A DNA stretch of 64,000 nucleotides from Gordius sp. MW1 (Eukaryota; Nematomorpha; Gordioida; Gordea; Gordiidae). A model generated the notes under the pieces. That model did not search any database and was not told where the DNA came from. It saw only the letters and a program-made list of their open reading frames with translations. The stretch spans positions 33,480,001 to 33,544,000 of the forward strand of contig OZ038526.1 of NCBI GenBank assembly GCA_964036665.1, given 5' to 3'. Made by a program: the position numbers and the translations under genes. This document shows positions 40,601 to 47,799 of the stretch, piece after piece (positions within the stretch are counted from its first letter, which is position 1; each line of letters begins with the position of its first letter).

Positions 40601-43600
40601 GACGACGTCATGCATCCAGAAATGCCTAATTATTATTGATTTGAAAGAATTAATAAGTTTAAAAGTCATAAATTAACTAAATTTGACTTAAATAAATATT
40701 ATAAAATTTTATATTATATTTTATATGACAAATAAACTATACATTAATATATAATTGGGAAAGGATACGGTAATGGCTTTGTATTTATTAAAACAATCAG
40801 GCAAAATTTAAGTTTAGTAACACGATTGGTATTTATTTTTGCAATTATAAATACACAATTTCCTCAAGTTGTGCAGGGAAAAATGGCTCCATTAAACAAT
40901 ATTATGGGGAAAATGTTCGAAAACAACCGTCCTTCACCCCTAGAATATTGACCCGCCCCCCCCCTATAGCCAGGTTGTAATTTTGAAGATATCTTGGCAA
41001 TTGACGCATTTTAATTTCGTACAAATAATATTTAATTACATTGTTTTTAAAATTGATATGAAATTGATAGGTTTTTTGTACGCGCACCAAATCTTGATGC
41101 ATTTATTACTGGCACTTCACCAGTACGATGCATTCCTTTTCCCCTAATGCATTATGCAAATTAAAAAAGTGACATTAAGAGCTAACACAGCTAGTTAACT
41201 TATTTTTTGACTTTCTTCCGTTAAATCCTCTATATATATATGTATATATATAAATACTCGGGCCTTCGGCCCTCGTGGGAAGGGGGAGAAGGGAAGGGAA
41301 GGGAAGAGGGGAAGGGAAGGGGGGACGACTCATCTGTACTTCGTATAAATGTATCATATTTTCTATGCAATTTATGGGCGAGAAAGGTGGGAAGGGGCGA
41401 GAATGCCTATAGGGGGGTATTAAATGCCTAATGATTAATTAATTATTTATACAAATTTTCCATTATAGGCAAAATGTATTAAAGGCAAAATGTAATATAG
41501 GCAAGGGTTAGGGTTAGATTTAGTGTTTGCATCTAGTTGCGTATTACATTAGTTTTTATGGCCTTTAGTGATTATGGGTCTAACAAACATTATATTATAA
41601 AACAACACAATGTTAAGAATTTGCAGAATTGTGGGGAGAAAGTTTTTGTTGAATTTGAACAATTTTTAATTAAAAAAATCAAAAATTTGGCCAATGGTCA
41701 CTTTTTCTCTATTGGTCAGTACCAACAGATACTCTATAAGTCAATGATAGCCAAAAAAACGGAAAAAAATATTTTGATGATCACTTTGGCCAATGGTCAT
41801 TTTTTTCCATTGGTCAGCAGCCAGCACACGGTAAAAGTGGATATAAATTCACAAGAGTAAAAAAAACGAAAAAAAAATTTTCGAATCACATTTTGGCCAA
41901 TGGTCATTTTATTCCATTGGTCAGCAGCCAGCGGACGGCCAAAAAGTCATAATAGCAATGGTAGGAACATGAACAATCATAATAGTCAAAAAAAACGAAA
42001 AAAATAACTTCGATTCACATTTTGGCCAATGGTCATTTTTTCCATCGGTCAGGAGCCAGCGGACGGCCAAAAAGTCATAATAGCAATGGTAGTAACAGGA
42101 ACAATCATAATAGTCAAAAAAAAACGAAAAAATAAACTCGGATTCACATTTTGGCCAATGGTCATTTTTTCCATCGGTCAGGAGCCAGCGGACGGCCAAA
42201 AAGTCTTATTATCAATGATAGTAACAAGAACAATCATAAAAATCAAAAAAAAATTCCGGGATTCTAACCCAAAAATTAGTTAAATTGCATAGCAATTAAA
42301 AGTAAACAACTTTTATTTATGTTTATTATATAACATTGGTCAGCAGCCAGCGGGCGGCCAAAAAGTCATAATAGCAATGGTAGAAACAGGAACAATCATA
42401 ATAGTCAAAAAAAACGAAAAAAAAAATTTCGATTCACATTTTGGCCAATGGTCATTTTTTTCATTGGTCAGCAGCCAGCGGACGGCTAAAAATTCTTATT
42501 ATCAATGATAGTAACAAGAACAATCATAAGAGTCAAAAAAAACTCCGGGATTCCAACCCCAAAACTAGTTAAATTGCATAGCAATTAAAAAGTAAACAAC
42601 TTTTATTTATGTTTATTATATAATCTAGTTAAATTGCATAGCATTAAAAGTAAACAACTTTTATCTATGTTTATTATATAACAAAAACTAGTTAAATTGC
42701 ATAGCAATTAAAAGTAAACAACTTTTATTTATGTTTATTATATAACTAGTTAAATTGCATAGCATTAAAAGTAAACAACTTTTATCTATGTTTATAATAT
42801 AATAGATAATTTAACAAATCTTATATATAACACACCGAGGGAGATAGAGATGAGGGGTGGGGCACCTCTTATGCATTAATTTAAAAAATAACACAGCGAG
42901 GGAGATAGAGATGAGGGGTGGGGCACCTCTTTCTCATGCATTAATTTAAAAAAGCGATAACCTAATATACCCAATGCAAATAGATAGGGAGGGTAACGGA
43001 CGGACGACGGACGGACAACGGACGGACAACCAAAAACGAGCCCATAAATTGCATAGCAATTAATATATTTCAAACCAATAAAATTGCTAGTAAAACTTCA
43101 TACTAAAAATTCCTTGATACGCTTTAGCTTACTATCTAATTAACAATTGACAAATTATAGTAAGCGTAGTGTGGCCAACCAACCACCTGTTTAAGATCAC
43201 GCATAATGTTTGTTATATATTAAGAGAAATCCATTTATATTAGTTGATTAGTGTACCTACTTATCAATCTATTTTTACGAGCACCAAAATAATTTTTACT
43301 TTAAATACAAAATTTTACACCATTTTGATGATGCTTTTGACGAGCTGGAGCCATTATGTTAGATTATAATCAAAATTTAAATGCTCATACATTACCAAGA
43401 TTGTCGCGTAAGGGTGAAAATGGAACTTCTCCAAGTCTACCAAATTCTCCACTCTCGAAACCACCCGTCGGCCAAAACACGGGCAAGCAAACACCAACAG
43501 GCCAACAAGTATTTACTTTTTATTTTAAAAATTAAAAATTTGAGCCCCGATTTTGTTTTATATCGTTAATTCATTAATGACACATGTGTTTCTCATACAA

Positions 43601-45964
43601 TTTTGCAGTAAATAGACAATTAAATCCTTGTAGACCGATTTTACCGTGGCTTATTCTTACACTTATCATATTAATCAAGAATTTTTTGAAATTTTTGCAA
43701 GTACAAATGTTGGAATTTATATTGCCACAATAAAAATTACCGGAGAATGTGCTGATTAGTGATTTATAATCGGCAGTCCACTTAGCCAAATACGTTTTAT
43801 AAAGTCGTTCATCATATAAAAACATTCTTTTTGGCTGCACGTAATGTATCTCATAAATTTTTTAACCTTTTTTATTTTTAATAGGCAAAATTAGATGCGA
43901 CGAGACTCAATGATTTATATAACTCAGGCGCCGGGGAAGAAGAAGACAACATAAATTTAGGAACGATTCATTTTGGCATTTCATACGATTTTCAAAGCCA
44001 AAACTTAGTGGTTAAGGTAGGCTTTCATTCTTACGTGCCTCAAATTATTGATTATTTTATCATAACTGCACCTTTTGTACCAAAAATTATTTCAATACAA
44101 CTTTAACTTATATAGAATTTATTATTAAAAATGAAAGCGGCTGTAAATTAATTTAAAAAAATATTTTGAATTGCCTCCCCGTTATCGAAGATATTGCAAG
44201 CAAAGACCCTGCCCGCTAAAGATATCACGGGCACCAGCGATCCTTACGTTAAACTGTTCTTACTACCGGATAGAAAAAGCAAAATGGAGACGAGAGTTAA
44301 AAAAAAATGTTTAAATCCCATATGGAACGAAACTTTCTTGTACGAAGGTATGTTATAATTATTAATACGATTATAATTGCACCGTTGTTAAGGTTTTCCC
44401 TATCACAAATTGCAAAATCGTATCTTGAATCTCCAAGTTTATGACTACGATCGATTTAGTAAGGATGATTCGATCGGTGAAATATTTTTACCCTTAAATG
44501 AGGTAGATCTTTCCCAATTTCCTCACTACTGGAAAAAACTTATACCCATGGATAAAGCATCCGTAATTGAATGAATTTATTAATTGATTGATTTTTTTAC
44601 TAATTACACAAGTATGCAAAGAACCATCCTGCAATCAGATATTTATTTTGTATAAAGAATTTTGCACTTAACAATAAGTTGTTTTTATTTTTTTCCAAAT
44701 TTCCAGTTTTTTAGATAAACGAAGTTGAAAATGCCAAAAAATGCCCATTTTAACCTTTTTAAGGCTATATTGCCACGGCATTTTTAATTTATACAGCAAA
44801 AATATTCATTTATTCCTGTAGATTAAAGTTTCATGTATAGGTTCATAATTTTAGATTTTTTCTTTCATCTCTATTTAAATTTCGCGTTTACGTGAACTTC
44901 TTTCTTTATTAAAATTCATCTCACTATGGTTGGAAGGCGGAGTAGATTAGGGTACTGCGTACGCGATGTTTACTAACACATCTCTTTTTCCCTTCATCTA
45001 ATATCCTCTCTTTCTCCTCCACTCCCGTCTTATTCATGTATACTTGGATAGTTATGGGGGCGGGAGTGGAAGAGAAGGAGAAAGGGAGAAAGAGCTCTAT
45101 TAGGAAACATCGCGTGTTTTCTATGTACTCTAATGTACTCCGTTTTCCAGACATAATAGGGCCAATTTTGTTAAGGCGAAGAGGTTTACTTAAACGCGAA
45201 TAAGTTAAAATATAGGTGAAACAAAAAACTAAAATAATGGACCTACAGATGAAACTTTAACCTACAGGAATAAATTAATATTTTTCAGTTAAAATTAAAA
45301 ATGCGTGGCAATACATCCTTGAAAAAGTCAAAATGAGCATTTTTGTTCAACTTCTTTATCTAAAAATCTGGGAGTTTTGGAAAAAAGACTGATTGTTGCA
45401 AAATTTTATCCGAATTATTGATCTAATTGCGAAATGAAATCACAAAGTCAATATTTGTGGACCTGTGTTATTATCTTAGAGTGTTATAAAAATTATATTT
45501 GCGTAGAAAACGGGTGAAATTTTGTTAACCATAACCTACATTCCTGGTCCGGGGAAGCTCATTATCGAAATCGTAAAGTGCAAAAATCTTAAGCCAACAG
45601 ATGTCATCGGATCTTCAGGTTGATTTATATTTACTTAATCAAATCGTTTATACCCATAGATCCCTACATAAAGTTATGGCTCATGGAAAACGGGAAGAAA
45701 ATTGAGAAGCAAAAGACACAAATAAAGTTCAATAACTTAAATCCCGTTTATCAAGAATCATTCACATTTATGGTTCCGACGGAAAAAATACGTTCTACCT
45801 CGATTCTCGTATCTGCCTTAGACTATGATCGCTTCACAAGAAACGATACCATCGGGTCGTTTCTTCTATCATCGCGCAGCAGTCCCATGGAAATGAAACA
45901 TTGGAAAGATATGCTCTTAAATCCAGGAAAACCCATCACGCAATGGCATTTTTTAAGAACGTAG
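10236..45964 (+). CDS. Synaptotagmin-7-like gene (multi-exon)
   Basis: Proposed join: 10241-10682, 11046-11469, 27460-27486, 38276-38670, 43363-43508, 43885-44016, 44191-44347, 44393-44562, 45507-45618, 45660-45964. All phases match and the sum is 2310 nt (769 codons plus stop). The order is a short luminal N-terminus, one membrane helix, a long linker, C2A and C2B. Both C2 domains keep the loop aspartates that bind calcium (KDITGTSD and DYDRFSKDD in C2A; TDVIGSSD and DYDRFTRND in C2B), and the protein ends in a WHxL motif (WHFL). C2 wording is closest to synaptotagmin-7, the slow, high-affinity calcium sensor for exocytosis and lysosome fusion. The C2 exons are secure; the linker exons and their exact borders are inference. 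Confidence 0.85.
11046..11469 (+). CDS. Syt7-like linker exon (Gly/Ser/Pro-rich)
   Basis: The frame is open from about 11042, downstream of possible acceptors at 11039 and 11045, to a good donor at 11469/11470 (GAAAG then GTAAAA). It enters in phase 1 and leaves in phase 2. The peptide has a basic start ([10 protein letters not shown]), [16 protein letters not shown], a glycine run and an acidic, Gln-rich tail. Such low-complexity linkers sit between the membrane helix and C2A in synaptotagmin-7 and are variably spliced in mammals. The ATG at 11132 is internal, not a start. There is no domain to recognise, so assignment rests on position, strand and phase. Confidence 0.55.
12378..12791. mobile_element. 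hAT-type MITE with 8-bp target duplication
   Basis: The 414-bp element has inverted ends TAGTGTTGTAAAA and TTTTATAACACTA and is flanked on both sides by GTGGGTAG (12370-12377 and 12792-12799). The 8-bp duplication and the TAGNG start fit the hAT superfamily. Inside, 12388-12530 is a strong hairpin of two arms of about 70 bp around GACCGAA, and an outer pair (GTCAAACGTTATAAAAACA with its complement) encloses an A/T core. No transposase. It lies in a large intron of the synaptotagmin gene. Confidence 0.85.
12800..16746. other. Intron or upstream sequence, nothing recognised
   Basis: AT-rich with no supportable exon. From about 15960 to 16560 the base composition is more even, directly before the candidate alternative first exon at 16747. 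That is where a promoter and 5' untranslated region would be expected, but no core promoter motif is convincing. Confidence 0.4.
16747..17075 (+). CDS. Candidate alternative first exon of the Syt7-like gene
   Basis: The frame starts at an ATG preceded directly by an in-frame TAA and with no acceptor at its edge, so it can only be a first coding exon. The peptide (about 110 residues) has an acidic-serine tract ([12 protein letters not shown]), a dense cysteine cluster ([18 protein letters not shown]) and a second acidic tract (SSSDEDEE). There is no membrane helix. Clustered cysteines are palmitoylated in many synaptotagmins and could provide membrane anchoring instead. The proposed donor after 17075 (AAA then GTAATC) leaves phase 2, exactly the phase of exon 11046-11469, so both starts could join the microexon at 27460. 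It could also be an unrelated gene. Confidence 0.5.
17080..19280. other. Intronic AT-rich sequence, nothing recognised
   Basis: No exon or repeat border could be supported in this stretch. Confidence 0.5.
19281..19699 (-). pseudogene. mariner transposase relic (C-terminal part)
   Basis: Read on the minus strand in several broken frames, pieces align in order with the end of a mariner transposase: [22 protein letters not shown] (the HxNAxPHT region near the catalytic aspartate), [13 protein letters not shown] (the SDYHLF region) and [14 protein letters not shown] at the C-terminus. Stops and shifts interrupt all frames, and the N-terminal half and terminal repeats are not seen. It is a dead Tc1/mariner copy inside an intron of the synaptotagmin gene. 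Confidence 0.7.
19700..20614. other. Short intronic gap
   Basis: No gene seen. At 20170-20280 there are GC-richer direct and inverted pieces (GGGCCCGAGGAC, CCCGGCCCACGGGT, ACCGGGTCGGATTTGGAC) that resemble subterminal repeats of a DNA transposon, but no borders could be found. Confidence 0.4.
22033..23286 (+). mobile_element. hAT element inserted in the LINE
   Basis: A 1254-bp element with 20-bp perfect inverted ends (TAGAGGTGTGCACGGATCAA and its complement), flanked by perfect 8-bp duplications ATTGGTAT at 22025-22032 and 23287-23294. Removing it and one duplication restores the LINE reading frame across GPDNIPI. Both subterminal regions carry clusters of GATCGGATCGGATC-like repeats (22060-22205 and 23130-23275), probable transposase-binding sites. 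A run of 23 A (22579-22601) and a run of about 20 G (22709-22728) also lie inside. It is reduced: only the end of a transposase is left. Confidence 0.92.
22752..23014 (+). pseudogene. hAT transposase C-terminal dimerisation domain relic
   Basis: The peptide begins DEITIYLSL, passes DLLKWWG and, after a one-base shift near 22860, continues with [17 protein letters not shown] and LEERRTRI, ending FFYMIIWN at a stop. The AIPATS-SER-FS-AG signature is the hallmark of the hAT dimerisation domain. The RNase H-like catalytic part is missing, so the element could move only with a transposase supplied elsewhere. Confidence 0.88.
24450..24575 (+). mobile_element. LINE 5'-end fragment in the opposite direction
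   Basis: About 115 bp (core CCGCCCGTGCAATATG then AAAAATACACTAGGG and AACGAAGG) matches the reverse strand of 34985-35090, the 5' end of the second LINE copy. It points away from the LINE body at 20615-24230, giving a head-to-head layout as produced by twin priming. It could also be an independent fragment. Confidence 0.65.
25109..25266. mobile_element. CATGGGCGTAGCC MITE, copy 1
   Basis: A 158-bp element with ends CATGCGCGTAGCC and GCTACGCCCATG. The flanks ACTATCTC (25101-25108) and ACTATCTT (25267-25274) are a 7-of-8 match, the remains of an 8-bp duplication. The interior carries CCCCC-rich tracts near the right end. No coding capacity. Confidence 0.8.
26040..26320. repeat. Two-unit tandem duplication, period about 156 bp
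   Basis: The sequence starting ATAAAATGTCGGGTTTTGGG near 26043 recurs starting ATAAAATGTCAGG near 26199, with the same order of motifs (GGGCATTACAGATTAATTA, TTAAATATAATT, CTTTTAAGATAGAC) through about 26318. The units are clearly diverged. No reading frame. Confidence 0.75.
26727..26862. repeat. Left copy of a long direct repeat
   Basis: About 135 bp, including TTTATTTTATTCAGGGTAGA, AAATTTATCCAGTC and TATTTTAATTTTCTAACCAT, recurs in the same order at 27187-27322. The two copies flank a retroelement 3' end. Divergence is moderate. Confidence 0.75.
26847..27182 (+). mobile_element. Retroelement 3' end with C-terminal domain and poly(A)
   Basis: A plus-strand frame reads [15 protein letters not shown], then [17 protein letters not shown] and [16 protein letters not shown], the layout of the domain that follows the reverse transcriptase in many animal retroelements (KY...FVPV...G, then ...LG+R, then FL-Q--S-A--RGN). 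The same domain type lies at 63523-64000 on the minus strand. After the stop are AATAAA (27159-27164) and a short A run (27175-27182), so this is a 3' terminus. Only about the last 80 codons are left. The family name is not certain. Confidence 0.6.
27187..27322. repeat. Right copy of a long direct repeat
   Basis: This is the partner of 26727-26862 and begins right after the poly(A) tract of the retroelement fragment. Its position makes it look like a very long target-site duplication, or the tail of a duplicated segment. Confidence 0.75.
27460..27486 (+). CDS. 27-nt microexon of the Syt7-like gene
   Basis: Twenty-seven bases are framed by a good acceptor (pyrimidine tract ending TTTTTTAACAG) and a consensus donor (GTAAGTTT). 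Read in phase 2, the phase in which exons 11046-11469 and 16747-17075 both end, it encodes HSHSQEEM and leaves phase 2. The next exon at 38276 can accept that phase. A length divisible by three means it can be skipped without breaking the frame. Nine-codon exons are typical of neuronal alternative splicing in animals. RNA evidence is lacking, so it stays a prediction. Confidence 0.55.
27487..32999. other. Large intron segment, nothing recognised
   Basis: AT-rich sequence without a supportable gene or bordered element. Small features are a TA run at 29096-29113 and a C run near 30402. Confidence 0.5.
33000..35100 (-). mobile_element. RTE-like LINE, second copy, internally deleted
   Basis: Read right to left. 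A 5' leader (35090-34985) shared with 24450-24575 is followed by the endonuclease start ([17 protein letters not shown] and HIACLQQTR in a shifted frame near 34900) and the endonuclease end ([24 protein letters not shown] at 34245-34427). A linker follows (34230-33930). The fingers of the reverse transcriptase are missing. The palm remnant reads CALSPFLFNLI and YSDDI instead of YADD, and the tail reads [11 protein letters not shown] at 33053-33244. Stops and shifts are frequent. It is older than the copy at 20.6-24.2 kb, and no mobility is possible from it. Confidence 0.75.
35101..38275. other. Intron segment, nothing recognised
   Basis: No gene, RNA or bordered element supported. Confidence 0.5.
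38276..38670 (+). CDS. Syt7-like linker exon
   Basis: A long plus-strand frame (open from 38175 to the stop at 38895-38897) contains possible acceptors at 38261, 38267 and 38275; only the last fits phase 2 from the upstream exons. The peptide is polar and Asn/Ser/Pro-rich ([40 protein letters not shown]). I place the donor after 38670 (TATA then GTATTT) because it gives the phase needed at 43363. Other donors at 38321 (AAT then GTAAGC, strong) and 38665 exist, so this exon may be alternatively spliced. The ATG at 38211 is unlikely to be a start. There is no known domain. Confidence 0.5.
38898..41255. other. Intron segment with a solo repeat end
   Basis: AT-rich. At 39585-39615 GAGCCCATAAATTGCATCGC followed by AATTAATAT matches the 3' terminus of the hairpin-ended repeat family, without the rest of the element, and sits directly after a TA microsatellite (39568-39583). 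No coding region seen. Confidence 0.5.
41256..43066 (+). repeat. Hairpin-ended repeat family, copy 2
   Basis: This is the best-preserved copy. The 5' hairpin GGGCC-TTC-GGCCC is perfect (41260-41272), followed by the purine tract, CTATGCAATTTATGGGCGAG, the TAGGGT motif near 41503-41516, about seven TTTTGGCCAATGGTCA units (41688-42500), a private tandem array of roughly 58-bp units (42275-42820), a duplicated GAGGGAGATAGAGATGAGG block (42836-42953) and the terminal AATTGCATAGCAATT. It lies in an intron of the synaptotagmin gene on the same strand. No protein coding seen. Confidence 0.75.
42275..42820 (+). repeat. Private tandem array of ~58-bp units
   Basis: Five units of the form CTAGTTAAATTGCATAGC, then AATTAAAAGTAAACAACTT and TTATTTATGTTTATTATATAA, interrupted once by a larger unit. 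Copy 1 has a single such unit at 2385-2445, so the array expanded in copy 2 after the copies separated. Each unit holds the palindrome AATTGC-ATA-GCAATT or a version lacking one base. Confidence 0.75.
43363..43508 (+). CDS. Syt7-like linker exon before C2A
   Basis: The frame encodes [18 protein letters not shown] followed by a Ser/Pro-rich stretch ([17 protein letters not shown]) and ends TPTGQQ at the donor after 43508 (CAA then GTATTT), phase 0, matching the C2A exon at 43885. Possible acceptors are at 43362 (TTAG), 43350 and 43344, all in the same phase, so the protein frame is fixed although the first codons are not. A longer overlapping frame starting at 43381 is a shadow. Confidence comes mainly from phase and the strong neighbouring exon. 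Confidence 0.6.
43885..44016 (+). CDS. Syt7-like exon: start of C2A
   Basis: The acceptor is TTTTTATTTTTAATAG and the donor AAG then GTAGGC. Forty-four codons in phase 0 end with [19 protein letters not shown] and QNLVVK, the first beta strands of C2[13 protein letters not shown] corresponds to the LGRIQFSVGYNF that opens the synaptotagmin-7 C2A domain. Confidence 0.9.
44191..44347 (+). CDS. Syt7-like exon: C2A core
   Basis: The exon begins [20 protein letters not shown], giving both aspartates of calcium-binding loop 1, and continues with [20 protein letters not shown] and [10 protein letters not shown]. It ends in phase 1 at GAAG then GTATGT. The match to synaptotagmin-7 (LPAKD, GTSDP, LLPD, LNP-WNETF) is close and unbroken. 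Confidence 0.95.
44393..44562 (+). CDS. Syt7-like exon: end of C2A
   Basis: A 45-bp intron separates it from the previous exon. It encodes [20 protein letters not shown] and [11 protein letters not shown] (loop 3 aspartates), then the HYWKKLIP end of the domain. The donor after 44562 (TCC then GTAATT) is phase 0 and fits 45507. If it is not used, three more codons lead to TGA at 44572-44574, which would give a protein with C2A only. Confidence 0.93.
44631..45433. mobile_element. Long palindromic (foldback) element in the C2A-C2B intron
   Basis: Two arms of about 400 bp are arranged head to head with hardly any spacer. For example GTTTTTTAGATAAACGAAGT at 44707 faces its complement near 45355, and GCGATGTTTACTAACACATC at 44963 faces GGAAACATCGC near 45100. 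The centre (44995-45080) is pyrimidine- then purine-rich. Inferred ends are GCAATCAGAT and ATCTAATTGC. There is no protein. It shares motifs with the palindrome at 50581-51482. If transcribed in the pre-mRNA it would form a long hairpin. Class unknown. Confidence 0.75.
45507..45618 (+). CDS. Syt7-like exon: start of C2B
   Basis: The acceptor TTTGCGTAG is followed in phase 0 by [20 protein letters not shown] and [17 protein letters not shown], ending in phase 1. GEILLTI-Y-P corresponds to GELLLSLCYNP of synaptotagmin-7, and the aspartate of PTDVIG is the first loop 1 calcium ligand of C2B. Confidence 0.92.
45660..45964 (+). CDS. Syt7-like terminal exon: C2B and stop
   Basis: A 41-bp intron precedes it. 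It begins [20 protein letters not shown], then [19 protein letters not shown] and [14 protein letters not shown] (loop 3 aspartates), [20 protein letters not shown] and the stop at 45962-45964. The WHxL motif near the end is used for membrane docking in synaptotagmins. The polybasic strand (KKIEKQK) has fewer lysines than in vertebrates. No clear polyadenylation signal was found close downstream. Confidence 0.95.
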
Positions 45965-46664
45965 TAACATCTTAATCTTAAATCCTGATACTGAAAAATC
46001 CAAAATTTGCTTGAACCAAGCTGCTCACCTCAGTTATTATCGAAATTCTTGTTACATATACGACCCCCACCAACCCTAATTTATTATATAATATATCGTC
46101 GTCTGGTATTATAACTAAATAACGAACGTTCTGTATTTAAATTTATTCCACCGTTATATTTTATTGTTTATTGAAAGCTCTCTAGTCAATAATAGGCAAG
46201 ATTGTTAAATGTACACCAGAATTTTTGTAATATAAAACAGATATGTATATAGTCTATATTATATAAGCTTTTTTCTATAGTAAACACATTTAAAATGGAT
46301 GTTTGTTAATTGTGCATAACTATGTCATTTGTAATGTTTATAATATACAGCGTATATTGAAATATATATTATGGTGTAATAATAATAATAATTCATTTAT
46401 CAAGTTGGTTAGAAATTGGATATTATGTTATATGTTCCAATGCAAAAATATTTGTAGTTATAATCCTTTATAAACACATAAAAGTATTTAATATTCATTA
46501 ATCTTTACCTTTTAAATTACATAAATTATATAAAGAATAATAATTTGTCATAATTTACAATTTAAAAATTTGCATATTAACAATGTTATGGCCTTAGGTC
46601 AGAATGCCAAATATTTTTTAATAATAACTTAAATAATTTAGAAGATTTTGTCCTCGTAAATATT

Positions 46665-47775
46665 TTTAATAGATTTATTCACAAAAGCATTAGAGGGTGT
46701 TAAAAAATATTATAATTATTATAGTACTTTATCCAATTCAAGGACATCATCCACAAAATGAATTGATAAAAAAATATAATAATACAATTAAATAGAACGT
46801 TCTATAGTGAGGGTAATATTATAATAAAAATGGATAGAGGTTCTCTTTACACATATCTTCATTGAGTGTTGGGTTTCTTCTAATGTAGAAGATCCTAGTG
46901 TTTTCTTTCGAAATAAGTATCAGTATTAAGTAAAGTTGTTGTTTTTAAATTGTTTTTGTGATTTTGTTGTATTAAAGTTGTATTAAATGATTATAAATGG
47001 CTGTTAAATTTGCGTTTGGGCGATATAATGCCGCTAAATGTTCCTTGAGCCGTGTTCCAAAATTTCTTTTTGTTTCCCCAATTAAAAATTATTGCATTAA
47101 TTGCAAATTATTTAATATATTAGGTTGTTTGTACTAGGGGACGTTTGATATGTATTTCGTAAGATATTTAATAAAGATCTGTTGGGCTTCTGACTTATTA
47201 TTATGCTGTTTATATTTTTGTTTTTTAAACTGTGTCTTATGTTTCTTATTAAACTATAAGGAATAATTTGTTGGTGTAGAAATGTTATAAAAACTTTATC
47301 ATGATTAGTGTGAGTTATTTTGGATTTAAACATTGTAAAATATCACATAATAAGTAAAAAGGATATCTTATTAAACTAAACGTCTCAAATAAATATATAA
47401 TTTCCTTATTTAGTGCCTATGGGGAGGATGATAAATTGATTGCTCTATTTAAAAGCCAACGTAAATTATTGACTTTTAAATTAAAAGGTGTAAAACTGTT
47501 AAAAGGAATATAGTTGAAACGTTCTTCTGTTGGTTTTTGATAAATTTCGGTATAAAATTAATTTTGATTTTAGTGATAAAAACGTCTAAAAAAGTAGACA
47601 ATGATGATTTTATAGTTCATATGTGAACTGAATATTAGGGTGAAACGAATTTATAAAAAAATGATTTAAATAATCTTCTATATTTCAAATTCTAAATATG
47701 TTGTCAACATATTTACACCGAGGGAAAGCTGATTTTTTGATAATTCGTTTTCTAAGTTGGATAAGTAAATGATTA
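46665..47775 (-). mobile_element. Penelope-like element, left copy (inverted, truncated)
   Basis: Read on the minus strand it matches 48062-49150 throughout, from the reverse transcriptase end to the 3' terminus. A frame at 47112-47333 reads KITHTNHDKVFITF, then NRSLLNILRN and SPSTNNLIY, the region just before the GIY-YIG nuclease. There are many stops. Together with the right copy it forms a large inverted repeat with a spacer of about 290 bp (47776-48061). Confidence 0.75.
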
Positions 47776-47799
47776 AAAATTAACTTGATTTTATATCAC

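Noticed and set aside
43381-43569. 62-codon plus-strand frame from 43381
   Set aside because: Out of frame with C2A; the frame starting DYNQNLN in the same segment has a donor in the right phase.
44924-45154. 76-codon minus-strand frame
   Set aside because: It lies across the centre of a palindrome and only reflects pyrimidine- and purine-rich tracts.
47112-47333. Stand-alone 73-codon gene
   Set aside because: It is a piece of the left Penelope-like copy; the same peptide words occur in the right copy.
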